DNA of 64,000 bases, taken from contig NZ_QFLI01000003.1 of assembly GCF_003202155.1 (NCBI RefSeq), positions 248,001 to 312,000 on the forward strand. Reading direction: 5' to 3'. Below are positions 8,558-19,095 of the stretch, piece after piece. The notes beneath the pieces are model-generated. The model was not told the DNA's origin and ran no database searches. It saw nothing but the letters and a program-made list of their open reading frames with translations. The stretch comes from Marinifilum breve (GTDB lineage Bacteria; Bacteroidota; Bacteroidia; Bacteroidales; Marinifilaceae). The translations under genes were made by a program, and so were the position numbers. Within the stretch, counting starts at the first letter, position 1, and every line of letters begins with the position of its first letter.

Positions 8558-10273
8558 TTATTTTTTGAAAATACCTAGGTCTTTCAATTCTGAAGATTGG
8601 ATGTATTCAAGGTAAGAAGCAACTTTCGCTTTACCCATTTTAATGAATACTTCACATGATGCATGGTATTTGTCATTTCTTGTAGTATCAGTTAACAACA
8701 AGTATCCCATGATAATGTAACCAGCCATTTCTACCAAACGACGAGCATGGAAATCAAGGAAATCGTTGTGATCAGCAGTAGCATTAATTTCATTTACTTT
8801 AGCTACAGCCTCTTCGTACTTAGCAGTCATACCTTTTAGGGTAGTTCTTAAGTACTCGTACTGAGGATTCAAATCAGAAGCTTCGTACTCCTTAATTTGT
8901 CCTAAGTAAGCACCTGTGGTTACCCCGCGAATTGCAGCAACAACTTGCAACTGAGTGGTTCCTTCGTAAATGTTGGTAATACGAGCATCACGAACCAAAC
9001 GCTCAATTGGGTAATCTTTCATATAACCCGAACCAGCGTGAACTTGCAATGAATCGTAAGCAATTTCGTTACAGAATTCAGAAGCAAATAACTTCAACAA
9101 TGGAGTGAATACATCAGCTAATTTCTGGTATTTTTTCATATCCATTCTCTCATCCTTATCTAAAGAACGATCTTGAGAAATGTGGAAATATGCTTTGTAA
9201 ACATCAACAAAACGAGATGTTTCATATAGAACTGAACGAGAAGCGTTCAATTTAGCTTCCATATTGGTAAGCATTTCGTAAACCGCAGGGAATTCGATAA
9301 TTGCTTTACCAAACTGACGACGTTCTTTTGCGTAAGCCAAACCTTCACGGTAAGCAGCTTCAGCAATACCTACCGACTGAGCACCTACTCCTAAACGTGC
9401 ACCATTCATCAATGACATTACGTACTTGATCAATCCCATTTTACGAGAACCAACCAATTCTGCAGGAGCATTGGTGAATACCAACTCACAAGTAGGAGAA
9501 CCAATGATACCCATTTTGTGCTCGATACGACGTACTTTAACAGCCATGTGTTTCTTGTCGTAGATAAACATAGAAAGACCACGGCCATCAGAAGTTCCTT
9601 CCTCAGAACGAGCCAAAACCAATGAAACATCACCGTCACCATTGGTAATGAAACGCTTCACACCGTTCAAATACCACTGATCTTCTTCTTTGTTATAAGT
9701 TGCTTTCAACTGTACAGCCTGAAGGTCTGAACCAGCATCTGGCTCAGTCAAATCCATTGCAGCAGTAGCACCCTTTGCAAAGCGAGGCAAATAGTTTTCT
9801 TTTTGTTCTTTCGAAGCAAATTCGTGAATGGTTTCAGCACAATCCTGAAGACCCCAGATGTTAGCAAAACCACCATCGGCACGAGATACCAACTCTGCAG
9901 CCATTACGTAAGGTACAATTGGGAAATTCAATCCATCGTACTCACGTGGAAGAGACATACCAATTAAACCAGCTTTGGTTAATGCTTCGTGGTTTTCAGC
10001 AGTACCTTTTGCGTAGATTACACGGTCGTTTACAACCTGTGGACCTTCTTGGTCAACACCTTCAGCGTTAGGACCAATGATGTCACCACAAATTTCACCT
10101 ACAATTTCTAAAGTACGATCGTAAGAATCCATTGCATCCTCAAAATCAAGAGGAGCATAATCGTACTTGTCTTTATCTTCGAAGTTGCGCTCTTTAAGTG
10201 CAACAATTTTTTTCATTAAAGGATGTTCCAGGTGGAACTTCATATCCTCGTTATCTCTATAGAAATTAGCCAT
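8558..10273 (-). CDS. acyl-CoA dehydrogenase (long form)
   Basis: FAD flavoenzyme that introduces the alpha,beta double bond into acyl-CoA thioesters and passes electrons to the EtfAB encoded just upstream. At 571 aa it is longer than the common ~380-aa enzymes because of an extra C-terminal helical domain. Visible family motifs are MDLTEPDAGSDL (FAD and substrate site), RRQFGKAI, HAGSGYMKDYPIERLVRDA and IYEGTTQLQ, where the Glu of YEGTTQ is the likely catalytic base region. The chain-length preference cannot be read from sequence. It lies 48 bp after etfA, in one transcription unit. Confidence 0.93.
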   Translation of the reverse strand: MANFYRDNEDMKFHLEHPLMKKIVALKERNFEDKDKYDYAPLDFEDAMDSYDRTLEIVGEICGDIIGPNAEGVDQEGPQVVNDRVIYAKGTAENHEALTKAGLIGMSLPREYDGLNFPIVPYVMAAELVSRADGGFANIWGLQDCAETIHEFASKEQKENYLPRFAKGATAAMDLTEPDAGSDLQAVQLKATYNKEEDQWYLNGVKRFITNGDGDVSLVLARSEEGTSDGRGLSMFIYDKKHMAVKVRRIEHKMGIIGSPTCELVFTNAPAELVGSRKMGLIKYVMSLMNGARLGVGAQSVGIAEAAYREGLAYAKERRQFGKAIIEFPAVYEMLTNMEAKLNASRSVLYETSRFVDVYKAYFHISQDRSLDKDERMDMKKYQKLADVFTPLLKLFASEFCNEIAYDSLQVHAGSGYMKDYPIERLVRDARITNIYEGTTQLQVVAAIRGVTTGAYLGQIKEYEASDLNPQYEYLRTTLKGMTAKYEEAVAKVNEINATADHNDFLDFHARRLVEMAGYIIMGYLLLTDTTRNDKYHASCEVFIKMGKAKVASYLEYIQSSELKDLGIFKK

Positions 10274-10321
10274 TTCTTTTGATGTTTTTTTGTTAATAAT
10301 TTAAGCTAAAAGAAATACAGA

Positions 10322-11365
10322 TTACTTCGTATTCTCTTTGTACTGCTTAATCATTTTTGGTAATACAGTAGCAATATCTCCTGTAATTACATAATCAGCG
10401 AAAGCGTTGATTGGTGCATTTTTATCGGTATTGATCGCAATAACCATTGCCGATTCTTCCATACCAGCAGTGTGCTGAATCTGACCTGAGATACCGCAAG
10501 CGATATACAACTTAGGACGTACAGTAACACCTGTTTGACCAATTTGACGCTCGTGAGAAGCGAAACCTGCATCAACAGCAGCACGTGAAGCACCTACTTC
10601 ACCACCAATCACTTCTGCCAATTCAGTTAAAAGCGCAAAGTTCTCTTTTGAACCAACACCATAACCACCAGCTACAATAATACCTGCGTTTTTGATGTTA
10701 ACTTTCGACTTCTCCATGTGACGCTCGATTACTTTAATTACAAAGTCTTCTGGCTTCACATATTTTTCTACATCGATATTTTTAACTTTTCCTTTGTATG
10801 CGTCAGAAACAATTTCCTTCTTCATTACACCCTCGCGAACAGTTGCCATCTGTGGACGACAATCAGGGTTGATAATGGTTGCAACAATGTTACCACCAAA
10901 TGCAGGACGAATCTGATACAACAAGTCTTTGTATTCTTTCTTGTTTTTCTTGTCTTCGTGGTCACCAATTACAAGACTTGTACAGTCAGCAGTAAGACCT
11001 GAGTGAAGAGCAGAAGAAACACGAGGACCCAAATCACGACCGATGCTAGTTGCACCCATCAAAGCGATTTGTGGTTTTTCTTCTTCGAATAATTTTACCA
11101 AGATTGAAGTATGAGGAAGAGTTGTATAAGGATACAAACGCTTATCATCAGCAATCCATACCTTATCAACACCGAAAGGCATAACTTGCTTTTCCACACC
11201 TTTTAATTCATGCCCGATTACGATAGCTTCTAACTCACATTTTAAATCGTCAGCTAGTTTTCTACCTTTTGTAAGAAGCTCAAGACTTACATCTGCAACC
11301 TGACCTTCTTCTATTTCGCAATATACAAATACGTTATTCACGGTATAATCTTTTTTAAATTTCAC
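10322..11365 (-). CDS. etfA: electron transfer flavoprotein alpha subunit
   Basis: FAD-binding alpha subunit of the heterodimeric electron transfer flavoprotein linking the acyl-CoA dehydrogenase to a redox partner. The 347-aa sequence ends in the diagnostic FAD domain: GGYGVGSKENF, GASRAAVDAGF, QIGQTGVTVRPKLYIACGI and SGQIQHTAGMEES, then INTDKNAPINAFADYVITGD. The N-terminal domain carries the GATSIGRDLGPR segment. The gene is separated from etfB by a 73-bp spacer holding a heptamer-phased inverted array. Confidence 0.95.
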   Translation of the reverse strand: MKFKKDYTVNNVFVYCEIEEGQVADVSLELLTKGRKLADDLKCELEAIVIGHELKGVEKQVMPFGVDKVWIADDKRLYPYTTLPHTSILVKLFEEEKPQIALMGATSIGRDLGPRVSSALHSGLTADCTSLVIGDHEDKKNKKEYKDLLYQIRPAFGGNIVATIINPDCRPQMATVREGVMKKEIVSDAYKGKVKNIDVEKYVKPEDFVIKVIERHMEKSKVNIKNAGIIVAGGYGVGSKENFALLTELAEVIGGEVGASRAAVDAGFASHERQIGQTGVTVRPKLYIACGISGQIQHTAGMEESAMVIAINTDKNAPINAFADYVITGDIATVLPKMIKQYKENTK

Positions 11366-11370
11366 TTCTT

Positions 11371-11433
11371 CAGTGAACAGTGAGCAGTAAACAGTTAATT
11401 AATAATTAACTGGTAACCGATAACTGTTAACTG
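11371..11433. repeat. heptanucleotide-phased inverted array between etfB and etfA
   Basis: Nine 7-bp blocks run without interruption. Left-half blocks are of the CAGTGAA/CAGTTAA type and right-half blocks are of the reverse-complement type TTAACTG, so the array folds on itself. The best stem is CAGTTAAT with ATTAACTG around a 5-nt loop at 11392-11412. It sits in the operon's intergenic spacer and could act as a processing or attenuation site, or be a decayed repeat element. Confidence 0.75.
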
Positions 11434-11438
11434 ACTTG

Positions 11439-12314
11439 TTATCCAATAGTGTGGTTAGCAATTAATTCTTTCATTAACTCACCCATATCAGCATCGGTTG
11501 GTTCAAGAACCTTAGCCTCTTTAGCTTGGAAAACTACGTTTTCGATAGATTTCACTTTTGTAGGAGATCCTGTTAAACCAAGCTCTTCTGCATTCGTATC
11601 GATATCATTAACACTCCACTCGCCAATGTTTAGGTATGGACGATTGCTGTGTAGTGCAATATAATCTTCTGTTGCATTTTGCATTTCAGAAACCGCTCTA
11701 GCATGCTTGTATTTCATTACAAACTTCGCGTTACGTGGACGACACTCAGGAGCAGAAGCATTTACGGTAACAACCATTGGCAATTTACCTTCAACTGTTT
11801 CAACACCACGTTCTAAACGACGCTTCACAACAATTTTTCCTTTTTCTGCAGATTCGATATCTTCTGCATAAGTGATTTGTGGTAATCCTAGTTTTTCAGC
11901 AACCTGTGGTCCTACCTGAGCTGTATCACCATCAATTGCCTGACGACCAGCAATAATAACATCAATTTTACCCATTTTCTTAAGGGTACATGACAAAGCG
12001 TATGAAGTAGCCAATGTGTCAGAACCAGCAAATGCGCGGTCAGACAAAAGGATACCATTGTCGGCTCCGCGGTATAGACCTTCACGAATAACTTCCGCAG
12101 CTCTACCTGGTCCCATGGTTAAAAGAGTAACTTCTGTGCCTTCGTACTTATCTTTCAAACGTAATGCTTGTTCCAATGCATTCAAATCTTCAGGGTTGAA
12201 GATTGCCGGCAAAGCCGCTCTGTTCACAGTTCCATCCGCTTTCATTGCATCTTTCCCAACATTTCTCGTGTCAGGAACCTGCTTCGCAAGAACAACAATT
12301 TTTAAACCTTTCAT
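11439..12314 (-). CDS. etfB: electron transfer flavoprotein beta subunit
   Basis: Beta subunit of EtfAB, 291 aa, first gene of the etfB-etfA-dehydrogenase operon. Family landmarks are IVVLAKQVPDT at the N-terminus, NPEDLNALEQALRLKD, and the nucleotide-binding segment GRQAIDGDTAQVGPQVAEKLG. The DGDTAQVGP form of that segment is the type found in anaerobic, bifurcation-capable Etfs rather than the DDDCNQTGQ form of mitochondrial Etf, where AMP binds. That points to FAD in the beta subunit, but it is inference from motif class. A well-formed promoter lies at 12481-12511. Confidence 0.95.
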   Translation of the reverse strand: MKGLKIVVLAKQVPDTRNVGKDAMKADGTVNRAALPAIFNPEDLNALEQALRLKDKYEGTEVTLLTMGPGRAAEVIREGLYRGADNGILLSDRAFAGSDTLATSYALSCTLKKMGKIDVIIAGRQAIDGDTAQVGPQVAEKLGLPQITYAEDIESAEKGKIVVKRRLERGVETVEGKLPMVVTVNASAPECRPRNAKFVMKYKHARAVSEMQNATEDYIALHSNRPYLNIGEWSVNDIDTNAEELGLTGSPTKVKSIENVVFQAKEAKVLEPTDADMGELMKELIANHTIG

Positions 12315-12480
12315 TCTATATGTGTTTTTACATCAGTTTTGACGTTAATTTATTGAGATACCCCAAAATAAAATAATCACTCCTTATTCTGTATCTAAGT
12401 AAATCAACTAATCACTAATTATTATTTCTATATTCAGGTTTGCTCATTTCACAATTGAATTTGCAAATTTTAGAGCTTAG

Positions 12481-12511
12481 CAAATATAAAGATTAGAGTA
12501 CTTAAAACAAA
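12481..12511 (-). promoter_or_regulatory. Bacteroidota-type promoter for the etf operon
   Basis: On the minus strand TTTG (12511-12508) is followed after 19 nt by TATATTTG (12488-12481), matching the TTTG-N19-TAnnTTTG consensus. The transcription start would fall near 12475, about 160 nt before etfB. Confidence 0.7.
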
Positions 12512-12765
12512 TCTTAATTGCGCTTGGGAATTAGTTCATAAAAGACTCATTAATCCTTTTTTATTTTCCATGATAACAGTCTCTTAGAATACTACTATTT
12601 ATCAGTGTCTTGTGATATAACTCTTCTTTAGAATAAATGATAAATTCAAAATAAGCAAGTCATTAATAAAGAAATAAATCGTTTATTTTCTTCATTGCTG
12701 GTCAACAACTCCCCTTACAATCTAATTAAAGCAGGACCCCAATGATTCGATTTATTAAAAATCGC
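12512..12765. other. divergent intergenic region, no gene seen
   Basis: This AT-rich stretch is part of the 478-bp space between etfB and cstA. Apart from the etf promoter on its left and the cstA -7 box on its right I see no open frame of note, no RNA gene and no clear repeat. Confidence 0.6.
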
Positions 12766-12773
12766 TAATTTTG
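12766..12773 (+). promoter_or_regulatory. candidate -7 promoter box for cstA-like gene
   Basis: TAATTTTG matches TAnnTTTG and lies 20 bp before the ATG at 12793, implying a very short leader. No consensus -33 TTTG is seen at the expected distance. Confidence 0.45.
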
Positions 12774-12792
12774 ATCCAAATTGATTATTAGT

Positions 12793-14262
12793 ATGATTAC
12801 ATTCTTAACCGCAATTACTGCATTGGTAATTGGATATTTTATTTACGGAAAGTTCATTGAACGCTTCTTTGGAGCCAATGATAACATTAAAACTCCAGCA
12901 GTTCGACTGGAAGATGGTGTAGACTTCATTCCTATGCCACCCTGGAAAATGTTTACCATTCAGTTTTTAAACATAGCAGGTTTAGGTCCTATTTTTGGTG
13001 CAATACTAGGTGCCATGTATGGTCCTGTTGCCTATATTTGGATTGTTTTCGGCTGTATTTTTATGGGAGCAGTTCATGATTACTTTTCCGGAATGTTGTC
13101 CATTAGAAACGATGGAGCCAGTTTACCGGAGATTGTTGGAAAGTACCTGGGGCTTCCTGCAAAAGTAATCTTGGCCATCATCACCTTTGCACTATTAATA
13201 ATGGTTGGAGTTGCCTTTGTTACCGGTCCTGCCGGATTACTTAAAGATTTAAGTGGTGGTGGCTTACAATACTGGTTGTATGGTATTTTTGCCTACTATT
13301 TAATCGCAACCTTACTTCCCATCAATAAAATTATAGGTAAGATTTATCCCATTTTTGGAGCTTCATTATTAATCATGGCCTTTAGCATTGCAGGTGTCAT
13401 GATATACAATGGATTTAACGGTAGTATACATCTGAGTGAATTATCCATGGATCAAATGAAAAACATGCATTCCAACCCTTTGCAAAATATCTTGTACCCT
13501 ATGATGTTTATTGTAATATCATGTGGTGCAATATCTGGTTTCCATTCAACACAATCACCAATGATGGCTCGTTGCATGAAAAAGGAAAGCTATGGCCGTC
13601 CTGTATTTTATGGAGCCATGGTTGCAGAAGGAATTGTAGCCATCATTTGGGCAACAGCCGCAATGAATTATTTTGGAACAGCAATCGATTTAAATAATAC
13701 AATTTCTTCTGGTCACAACCCAGCTTGGGTAGTTAATGAGATTTGTAATTCATGGCTTGGGCAAGTTGGCGCAATTTTCGCAATTGTCGGTGTAATTGCA
13801 TGTCCTATTACCACTGGAGATACGGCCTTTAGAAGTGCTCGTTTGATGATTGCTGATTTCTTTAAGTTGGAACAAAAATCTTTAAAAAGTAGACTAATAG
13901 TTTCCATTCCACTCTTTGTATTGGGCTTTATACTTTCTCAACTTAGCTTTGGAACCATTTGGAAATTTCTTGGTCTTACCAATCAATTATTAGCCATGAT
14001 TATGCTTTGGACAGCTGCAATGTATCTGGTAGAAAAGAAGAAAAATCATTTAATTGTCAGCTTACCCGCTGTCTTTATGACAGCCATTTGCGCTACATTT
14101 ATATTGGTTGCCCCTAATAAAAATGCTGGATTCGCTATTGATCCATCATTGGGATACTCTATTGGGATTGTAATAGCAGTGCTGGTATTTACCTGGTTCC
14201 TGATAGCTGCGAAAAAGAGAAGTACTAAACAATCAGTTTTCAAATTATCTAAGATATCATAA
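12793..14262 (+). CDS. cstA: CstA-family carbon starvation carrier
   Basis: Polytopic inner-membrane carrier of about 489 aa. CstA relatives take up peptides or pyruvate when carbon is short. The hallmark N-terminal block is present: PPWKMFTIQFLNIAGLGP, GAVHDYFSGM and IRNDGASLPEIVGKYLG, followed by many membrane spans. A TTG four codons upstream (12781) could also start the frame, but the ATG at 12793 keeps the usual MITF hydrophobic start and leaves room for a leader after the -7 box, so I prefer it. It is a shorter clade than E. coli CstA (about 700 aa). The substrate is not known here. Confidence 0.88.
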   Translation: MITFLTAITALVIGYFIYGKFIERFFGANDNIKTPAVRLEDGVDFIPMPPWKMFTIQFLNIAGLGPIFGAILGAMYGPVAYIWIVFGCIFMGAVHDYFSGMLSIRNDGASLPEIVGKYLGLPAKVILAIITFALLIMVGVAFVTGPAGLLKDLSGGGLQYWLYGIFAYYLIATLLPINKIIGKIYPIFGASLLIMAFSIAGVMIYNGFNGSIHLSELSMDQMKNMHSNPLQNILYPMMFIVISCGAISGFHSTQSPMMARCMKKESYGRPVFYGAMVAEGIVAIIWATAAMNYFGTAIDLNNTISSGHNPAWVVNEICNSWLGQVGAIFAIVGVIACPITTGDTAFRSARLMIADFFKLEQKSLKSRLIVSIPLFVLGFILSQLSFGTIWKFLGLTNQLLAMIMLWTAAMYLVEKKKNHLIVSLPAVFMTAICATFILVAPNKNAGFAIDPSLGYSIGIVIAVLVFTWFLIAAKKRSTKQSVFKLSKIS

Positions 14263-14287
14263 AAGGAAGCTAAATGCTTCCTTTTAT
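14262..14287 (+). terminator. terminator after cstA, possibly bidirectional
   Basis: AAAGGAAGC and GCTTCCTTTT form a stem with a TAAAT loop and a short T run on the plus strand. It lies between convergent genes whose stops are only 26 bp apart and may also serve the DUF3467 gene. Confidence 0.7.
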
Positions 14288-14614
14288 TTATGCTTGGCCA
14301 GTAGGTCCAAAGTTCATTGGAATCACAGGTCCTTGTGGTCCGTTATTTTCTTCTACATTCTTAATTGGTCCATGCATGCTTTCAAACTTGTGAATATTAT
14401 CTTGCAAGGCCAGTAGAAGACGCTTTGCATGTTCAGGTGTCAATATAATTCTTGATTTAACATCGGCTTTAGGAACCCCTGGCATTACTCTTACAAAGTC
14501 TACCACAAATTCAGAGCTCGAATGTGTAATTACCGCTAAATTAGAATAAGTTCCCTGTGCTACTTCTTCTTTCAATTGAATATCTATTTGTCCTGAAGGC
14601 TTTTTATCACTCAT
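14288..14614 (-). CDS. DUF3467 domain protein
   Basis: Small acidic soluble protein of 108 aa. The core (LKEEVAQGTYSNLAVITHSS, then VVDFVRVMPG and RIILTPEHAKRLLLAL) matches the DUF3467 family found across Bacteroidota, often directly downstream of rpoC as here. Function unknown. The C-terminal tail is rich in Pro, Gly and Asn and probably disordered. It is separated from rpoC by the terminator at 14695-14729, so it is either expressed by read-through or from its own promoter in the 135-bp spacer. Confidence 0.85.
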   Translation of the reverse strand: MSDKKPSGQIDIQLKEEVAQGTYSNLAVITHSSSEFVVDFVRVMPGVPKADVKSRIILTPEHAKRLLLALQDNIHKFESMHGPIKNVEENNGPQGPVIPMNFGPTGQA

Positions 14615-14694
14615 AATGTATCTATTTTTATTGATTTCTGATCTACACTGGTAAAATTAGGAAATTAATTTTGAATGTTCTGCCAATTCTAAAC

Positions 14695-14729
14695 AATAAA
14701 AAAGGGTGTTCCCAATGGAAACACCCTTT
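14695..14729 (-). terminator. intrinsic terminator after rpoC
   Basis: The minus strand forms a 13-bp stem (AAAGGGTGTTTCC with GGGAACACCCTTT) around a 3-nt loop, followed by a T run. It lies about 20 bp after the rpoC stop codon and closes the ribosomal protein/RNA polymerase operon. Confidence 0.9.
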
Positions 14730-14749
14730 AATATTTAGAGTCCTATATT

Positions 14750-17700
14750 TTAGAATTCTGATTTATTGTCAAGAAGCTTTTCGTACTCTTCTTTCGCTCC
14801 TACTACAACATCTTTGTATTCTCTTAAACCTGTACCTGCAGGAATCAAGTGACCACAAATAACGTTCTCTTTCAGACCTTCTAATTTGTCCATCTTACCG
14901 CTAATCGCAGCTTCATTCAACACTTTAGTAGTCTCCTGGAACGATGCAGCAGAAATGAAACTCTTAGTTTGAAGAGCTGCTCTTGTGATACCCTGCAAGA
15001 TCTGAGTAGAAGTTGCAGCGATAGCTTCACGAGCTTCAACAAGCTTCATATCACGACGCTTCAAGATAGAATTGATATCTCTTAGTTTTCTTGCTGTAAC
15101 AATCTGTCCAGCTTTCAACTCGTCTGAATCACCTGCATCAACAACCACTTTCTTACCGAAAATCTCGTCGTTTTCACGCATGAATTCCATCTTGTCAATA
15201 ATTTGTTTCTCCAAGAACTTAGTATCTCCCGGATCATCGATAACTACCTTACGCATCATCTGACGAACGATAATCTCAAAGTGCTTATCGTTAATCTTCA
15301 CACCCTGCATACGGTATACATCCTGTACTTCGTTCACGATATATTCCTGAACTTTTGTAGGACCTTTAATCGATAGGATATCAGCTGGAGTTGTAGCACC
15401 TTCTGATAATGGAGTTCCCGCTCTTACATAGTCGTTCTCCTGAACAAGAATTTGTTTTGAAAGAGGCACCAAGTACTTCTTAACATCTCCTGTTTTGGTT
15501 GTAACAACAATCTCACGGTTACCACGCTTGATCTTACCAAATGTAACCTCACCGTCAATTTCAGAAACAACAGCTGGGTTAGATGGGTTACGAGCCTCGA
15601 ACAACTCAGTAACACGTGGAAGACCCCCGGTGATATCACCTGCTTTACCAAGAGCTCTAGGAATCTTAACAACAGACTGACCAGAAACAACCATTTCACC
15701 TTCGTTCACAGAAATGTGAGCACCTACTGGTAAGTTGTAAGATTTCAATACCTCACCACTTGAGTTCAAAATCTTAACACTAGGGTTCTTAGTCTTATCT
15801 TTAGATTCTACAACTACTTTCTCAGCAAAACCAGTCGCTTCATCCGATTCCTCTTTATAAGTAACACCTTCAATTAAGTTGTCGAAAGTAACCTTACCTG
15901 AGAATTCAGTAACGATCATAGCATTGTATGGATCCCACTCACAAATCAAGTCACCTTTCTTAACGTCCTGACCATCCTTGATATACAATTTAGATCCATA
16001 AGGAATTGTATGGGTAGTCAAGGTAATGTTGGTGTTTTTATCGATGATACGTAATTCAGCCAAACGACCAATTACAACATCATGCTTATCTCCTTCTTCA
16101 GGAGTATGTTCTACAGTTCTTAATTCTTCGAATTCTGCGTAACCATCGTATTTCGATTCAACAGAGTTTTCAGCAGAAACGTTACCCGCGGTACCCCCTA
16201 CGTGGAAGGTACGAAGAGTAAGCTGTGTACCCGGCTCACCAATTGACTGAGCTGCAATAACACCAACTGCTTCACCTTTCTGAACAGCCTTACCTGTTGC
16301 AAGGTTACGTCCGTAACATTTAGCACAAACCCCTTGTTTAGACTCACAAGTAAGTACCGAACGAATCTCAACGCGTTCAATCGGAGAATTTTCAATTGTT
16401 TGAGCAATCTCTTCAGTAATCTCAACCCCTGATTTCACGATTAACTCACCTGAAATTGGGTGATAAACATCATGTACAGTAGTTCTACCAAGAATTCTTT
16501 CACTTAGAGATGCAACAACTTCTTCCTGATTCTTAATCGCTGTAGCGGTAAGACCTCTTAATGTACCACAGTCTCTCTCATTAATGATAACATCCTGTGC
16601 AACATCAACCAAACGACGAGTTAAGTAACCCGCATCGGCCGTTTTCAATGCCGTATCCGCAAGACCCTTACGAGCACCGTGAGTAGAAATAAAGTACTCC
16701 AATACAGAAAGACCTTCTTTAAAGTTCGAAAGAATCGGATTTTCAATAATCTGACCACCAGTAGCACCTGATTTCTGAGGTTTTGCCATCAGACCACGCA
16801 TACCACCCAACTGACGAATCTGCTCTCTAGAACCACGAGCTCCAGAATCAAGCATCATGTAAACCGAGTTAAAACCTTGATTATCGGCAATCAACTGGTT
16901 CATCAATGTTTGGGTCAAATTAGCATTAACATGTGTCCAAATATCAATAATCTGATTGTAACGTTCATTATTGGTAATGAAACCCATGTTATAGTTAGTC
17001 AACACTTCTTCAACTTGGGCGTAACCTTCAGCAACAAGCTCTTCCTTCTCTGCAGGAACAATAACGTCCGACAAGTTAAACGAAAGACCACCTTCGAATG
17101 CTTTACGGTAACCTAAGTCTTTGATATCATCCAAGAATTTCGCACAGGCATCAACCCCACATTTCTTGAATACATATCCAATAATATCACGAAGTGCTTT
17201 TTTAGTAATCAACTGATTAATAAAACCAGCTCCTTCAGGAGTAAATTGATTCAAAATGATACGACCAATAGTAGTCTCAACAATAGTATCTACCAATTCA
17301 TCATTTTCATTCAAATCTTTAACTTTCACCTTAATTACAGAGTGAAGGTCTACTGCTTTCTCGTTGAAAGCAATCATAGCCTCTTCTGCTGAGTAGAAAG
17401 TTAATCCTTCCCCTTTGCTTCCTTTTCTAGGCTTGGTAATGTAGTAAAGACCCAATACCATATCCTGAGAAGGAACTGTAACTGGAGCACCATTAGCAGG
17501 GTTCAAAATATTGTGAGAACACAACATTAACATTTGAGCCTCTAATACTGCTTCGTTACCAAGTGGCAAGTGAACCGCCATCTGGTCACCATCAAAGTCG
17601 GCGTTAAACCCGGTACAAGCAAGTGGGTGTAGACGAATTGCTTTACCCTCGATCAATTTAGGTTGGAATGCCTGAATACCCAAACGGTGAAGAGTAGGAG

Positions 17701-19012
17701 CACGGTTAAGAAGAACCGGATGTCCTTTCAGTACATTTTCCAAGATATCCCAAACTACAGGATCTTTTCTATCTACAATTTTCTTAGCTGATTTTACAGT
17801 TTTTACAATACCTCTCTCAATCAATTTACGGATAACGAAAGGCTTGTACAATTCCGCTGCCATGTCTTTTGGAAGACCACATTCATGCATTTGCAAGTCT
17901 GGTCCAACAACAATTACCGAACGAGCAGAATAGTCAACACGCTTACCCAACAAGTTTTGACGGAAACGACCTTGCTTACCTTTCAATGAGTCTGAAAGTG
18001 ATTTCAAAGGACGGTTATTTTCTGTCTTAACCGCGTTAGATTTACGTGAGTTATCGAATAATGAATCAACTGCTTCCTGAAGCATACGTTTTTCATTACG
18101 TAAGATTACTTCTGGAGCTTTGATTTCAATTAATCTCTTCAGACGATTGTTACGAATAATTACTCTTCGGTACAAATCGTTCAAGTCTGAAGTTGCAAAA
18201 CGCCCACCATCCAATGGTACCAATGGACGAAGTTCTGGTGGAATCACAGGAACAACTTTAACAATCATCCATTCTGGATTGTTTACTCCTTGTGACTCAC
18301 GGAAAGCTTCAACTACTTGCAAACGCTTCAATGCTTCATTTTTACGTTGCTGAGAAGTTTCTGTATTTGCTTTGTGACGTAAATCGTATGATAAAGAATC
18401 AAGATCTAAACGACCTAACAAGCTATACAAAGCTTCCGCTCCCATTTGAGCAATAAACTTATTTGGATCATCATCATCCAAAAATTGATTTTCCATTGGA
18501 AGTTCATCAAGAATATCTAAGTATTCTTCTTCCGTTAGAAAATCTAAATATTTAATACCATCAGCTGATTTAACACCTGGATTAATTACTACGTATCTTT
18601 CGTAATAAATAATTGTGTCAAGCTTTTTGGTAGGTAATCCTAAAAGATAACCAATCTTGTTTGGTAATGATTTGAAGTACCAGATGTGCGCAACAGGAAC
18701 AACCAACTGGATGTGTCCCATTCTTTCGCGTCTAACCTTTTTTTCTGTTACTTCAACACCACAGCGGTCACAAACAATACCACGATAACGGATACGCTTG
18801 TACTTACCACAATGACACTCATAATCTTTAACGGGACCGAAAATTCTTTCACAGAATAATCCATCGCGTTCCGGCTTATAAGTACGATAATTGATGGTTT
18901 CAGGCTTTAAAACCTCTCCACTTGATCTTTCAAGAATTTCTTCTGGAGAAGCAAGACTGATAGAGATTTTTGTAAAATTGCTCTTTACTTGTTTATCTCT
19001 TCTGAATGCCAT
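14750..19012 (-). CDS. rpoC: RNA polymerase beta' subunit
   Basis: Catalytic subunit of the core RNA polymerase, 1420 aa, full length for Bacteroidota. The N-terminal zinc site is visible as CHCGKYKR (Cys66, Cys68) with CDRCG (Cys81, Cys84). The active-site Mg-binding motif NADFDGDQM lies at 470-478. The second zinc cluster ([19 protein letters not shown]) and the trigger-loop region [19 protein letters not shown] follow. It is co-transcribed with rpoB, which ends 83 bp upstream; the gap carries a stable hairpin. Confidence 0.98.
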   Translation of the reverse strand: MAFRRDKQVKSNFTKISISLASPEEILERSSGEVLKPETINYRTYKPERDGLFCERIFGPVKDYECHCGKYKRIRYRGIVCDRCGVEVTEKKVRRERMGHIQLVVPVAHIWYFKSLPNKIGYLLGLPTKKLDTIIYYERYVVINPGVKSADGIKYLDFLTEEEYLDILDELPMENQFLDDDDPNKFIAQMGAEALYSLLGRLDLDSLSYDLRHKANTETSQQRKNEALKRLQVVEAFRESQGVNNPEWMIVKVVPVIPPELRPLVPLDGGRFATSDLNDLYRRVIIRNNRLKRLIEIKAPEVILRNEKRMLQEAVDSLFDNSRKSNAVKTENNRPLKSLSDSLKGKQGRFRQNLLGKRVDYSARSVIVVGPDLQMHECGLPKDMAAELYKPFVIRKLIERGIVKTVKSAKKIVDRKDPVVWDILENVLKGHPVLLNRAPTLHRLGIQAFQPKLIEGKAIRLHPLACTGFNADFDGDQMAVHLPLGNEAVLEAQMLMLCSHNILNPANGAPVTVPSQDMVLGLYYITKPRKGSKGEGLTFYSAEEAMIAFNEKAVDLHSVIKVKVKDLNENDELVDTIVETTIGRIILNQFTPEGAGFINQLITKKALRDIIGYVFKKCGVDACAKFLDDIKDLGYRKAFEGGLSFNLSDVIVPAEKEELVAEGYAQVEEVLTNYNMGFITNNERYNQIIDIWTHVNANLTQTLMNQLIADNQGFNSVYMMLDSGARGSREQIRQLGGMRGLMAKPQKSGATGGQIIENPILSNFKEGLSVLEYFISTHGARKGLADTALKTADAGYLTRRLVDVAQDVIINERDCGTLRGLTATAIKNQEEVVASLSERILGRTTVHDVYHPISGELIVKSGVEITEEIAQTIENSPIERVEIRSVLTCESKQGVCAKCYGRNLATGKAVQKGEAVGVIAAQSIGEPGTQLTLRTFHVGGTAGNVSAENSVESKYDGYAEFEELRTVEHTPEEGDKHDVVIGRLAELRIIDKNTNITLTTHTIPYGSKLYIKDGQDVKKGDLICEWDPYNAMIVTEFSGKVTFDNLIEGVTYKEESDEATGFAEKVVVESKDKTKNPSVKILNSSGEVLKSYNLPVGAHISVNEGEMVVSGQSVVKIPRALGKAGDITGGLPRVTELFEARNPSNPAVVSEIDGEVTFGKIKRGNREIVVTTKTGDVKKYLVPLSKQILVQENDYVRAGTPLSEGATTPADILSIKGPTKVQEYIVNEVQDVYRMQGVKINDKHFEIIVRQMMRKVVIDDPGDTKFLEKQIIDKMEFMRENDEIFGKKVVVDAGDSDELKAGQIVTARKLRDINSILKRRDMKLVEAREAIAATSTQILQGITRAALQTKSFISAASFQETTKVLNEAAISGKMDKLEGLKENVICGHLIPAGTGLREYKDVVVGAKEEYEKLLDNKSEF

Positions 19013-19049
19013 ATGTTGAAAATTAGGAAATTAACAATATTATTCTATA

Positions 19050-19083
19050 AAAGTGAATGAACGGAAATCCGAACATTCACTTT
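19050..19083 (-). promoter_or_regulatory. stable hairpin between rpoB and rpoC
   Basis: Arms AAAGTGAATG and CATTCACTTT, with an inner CGGA/TCCG stem, make a long hairpin followed by only four T residues on the minus strand. It may be an RNA-processing or partial termination site setting the rpoB to rpoC ratio. Confidence 0.6.
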
Positions 19084-19095
19084 ATAATATAAGGC

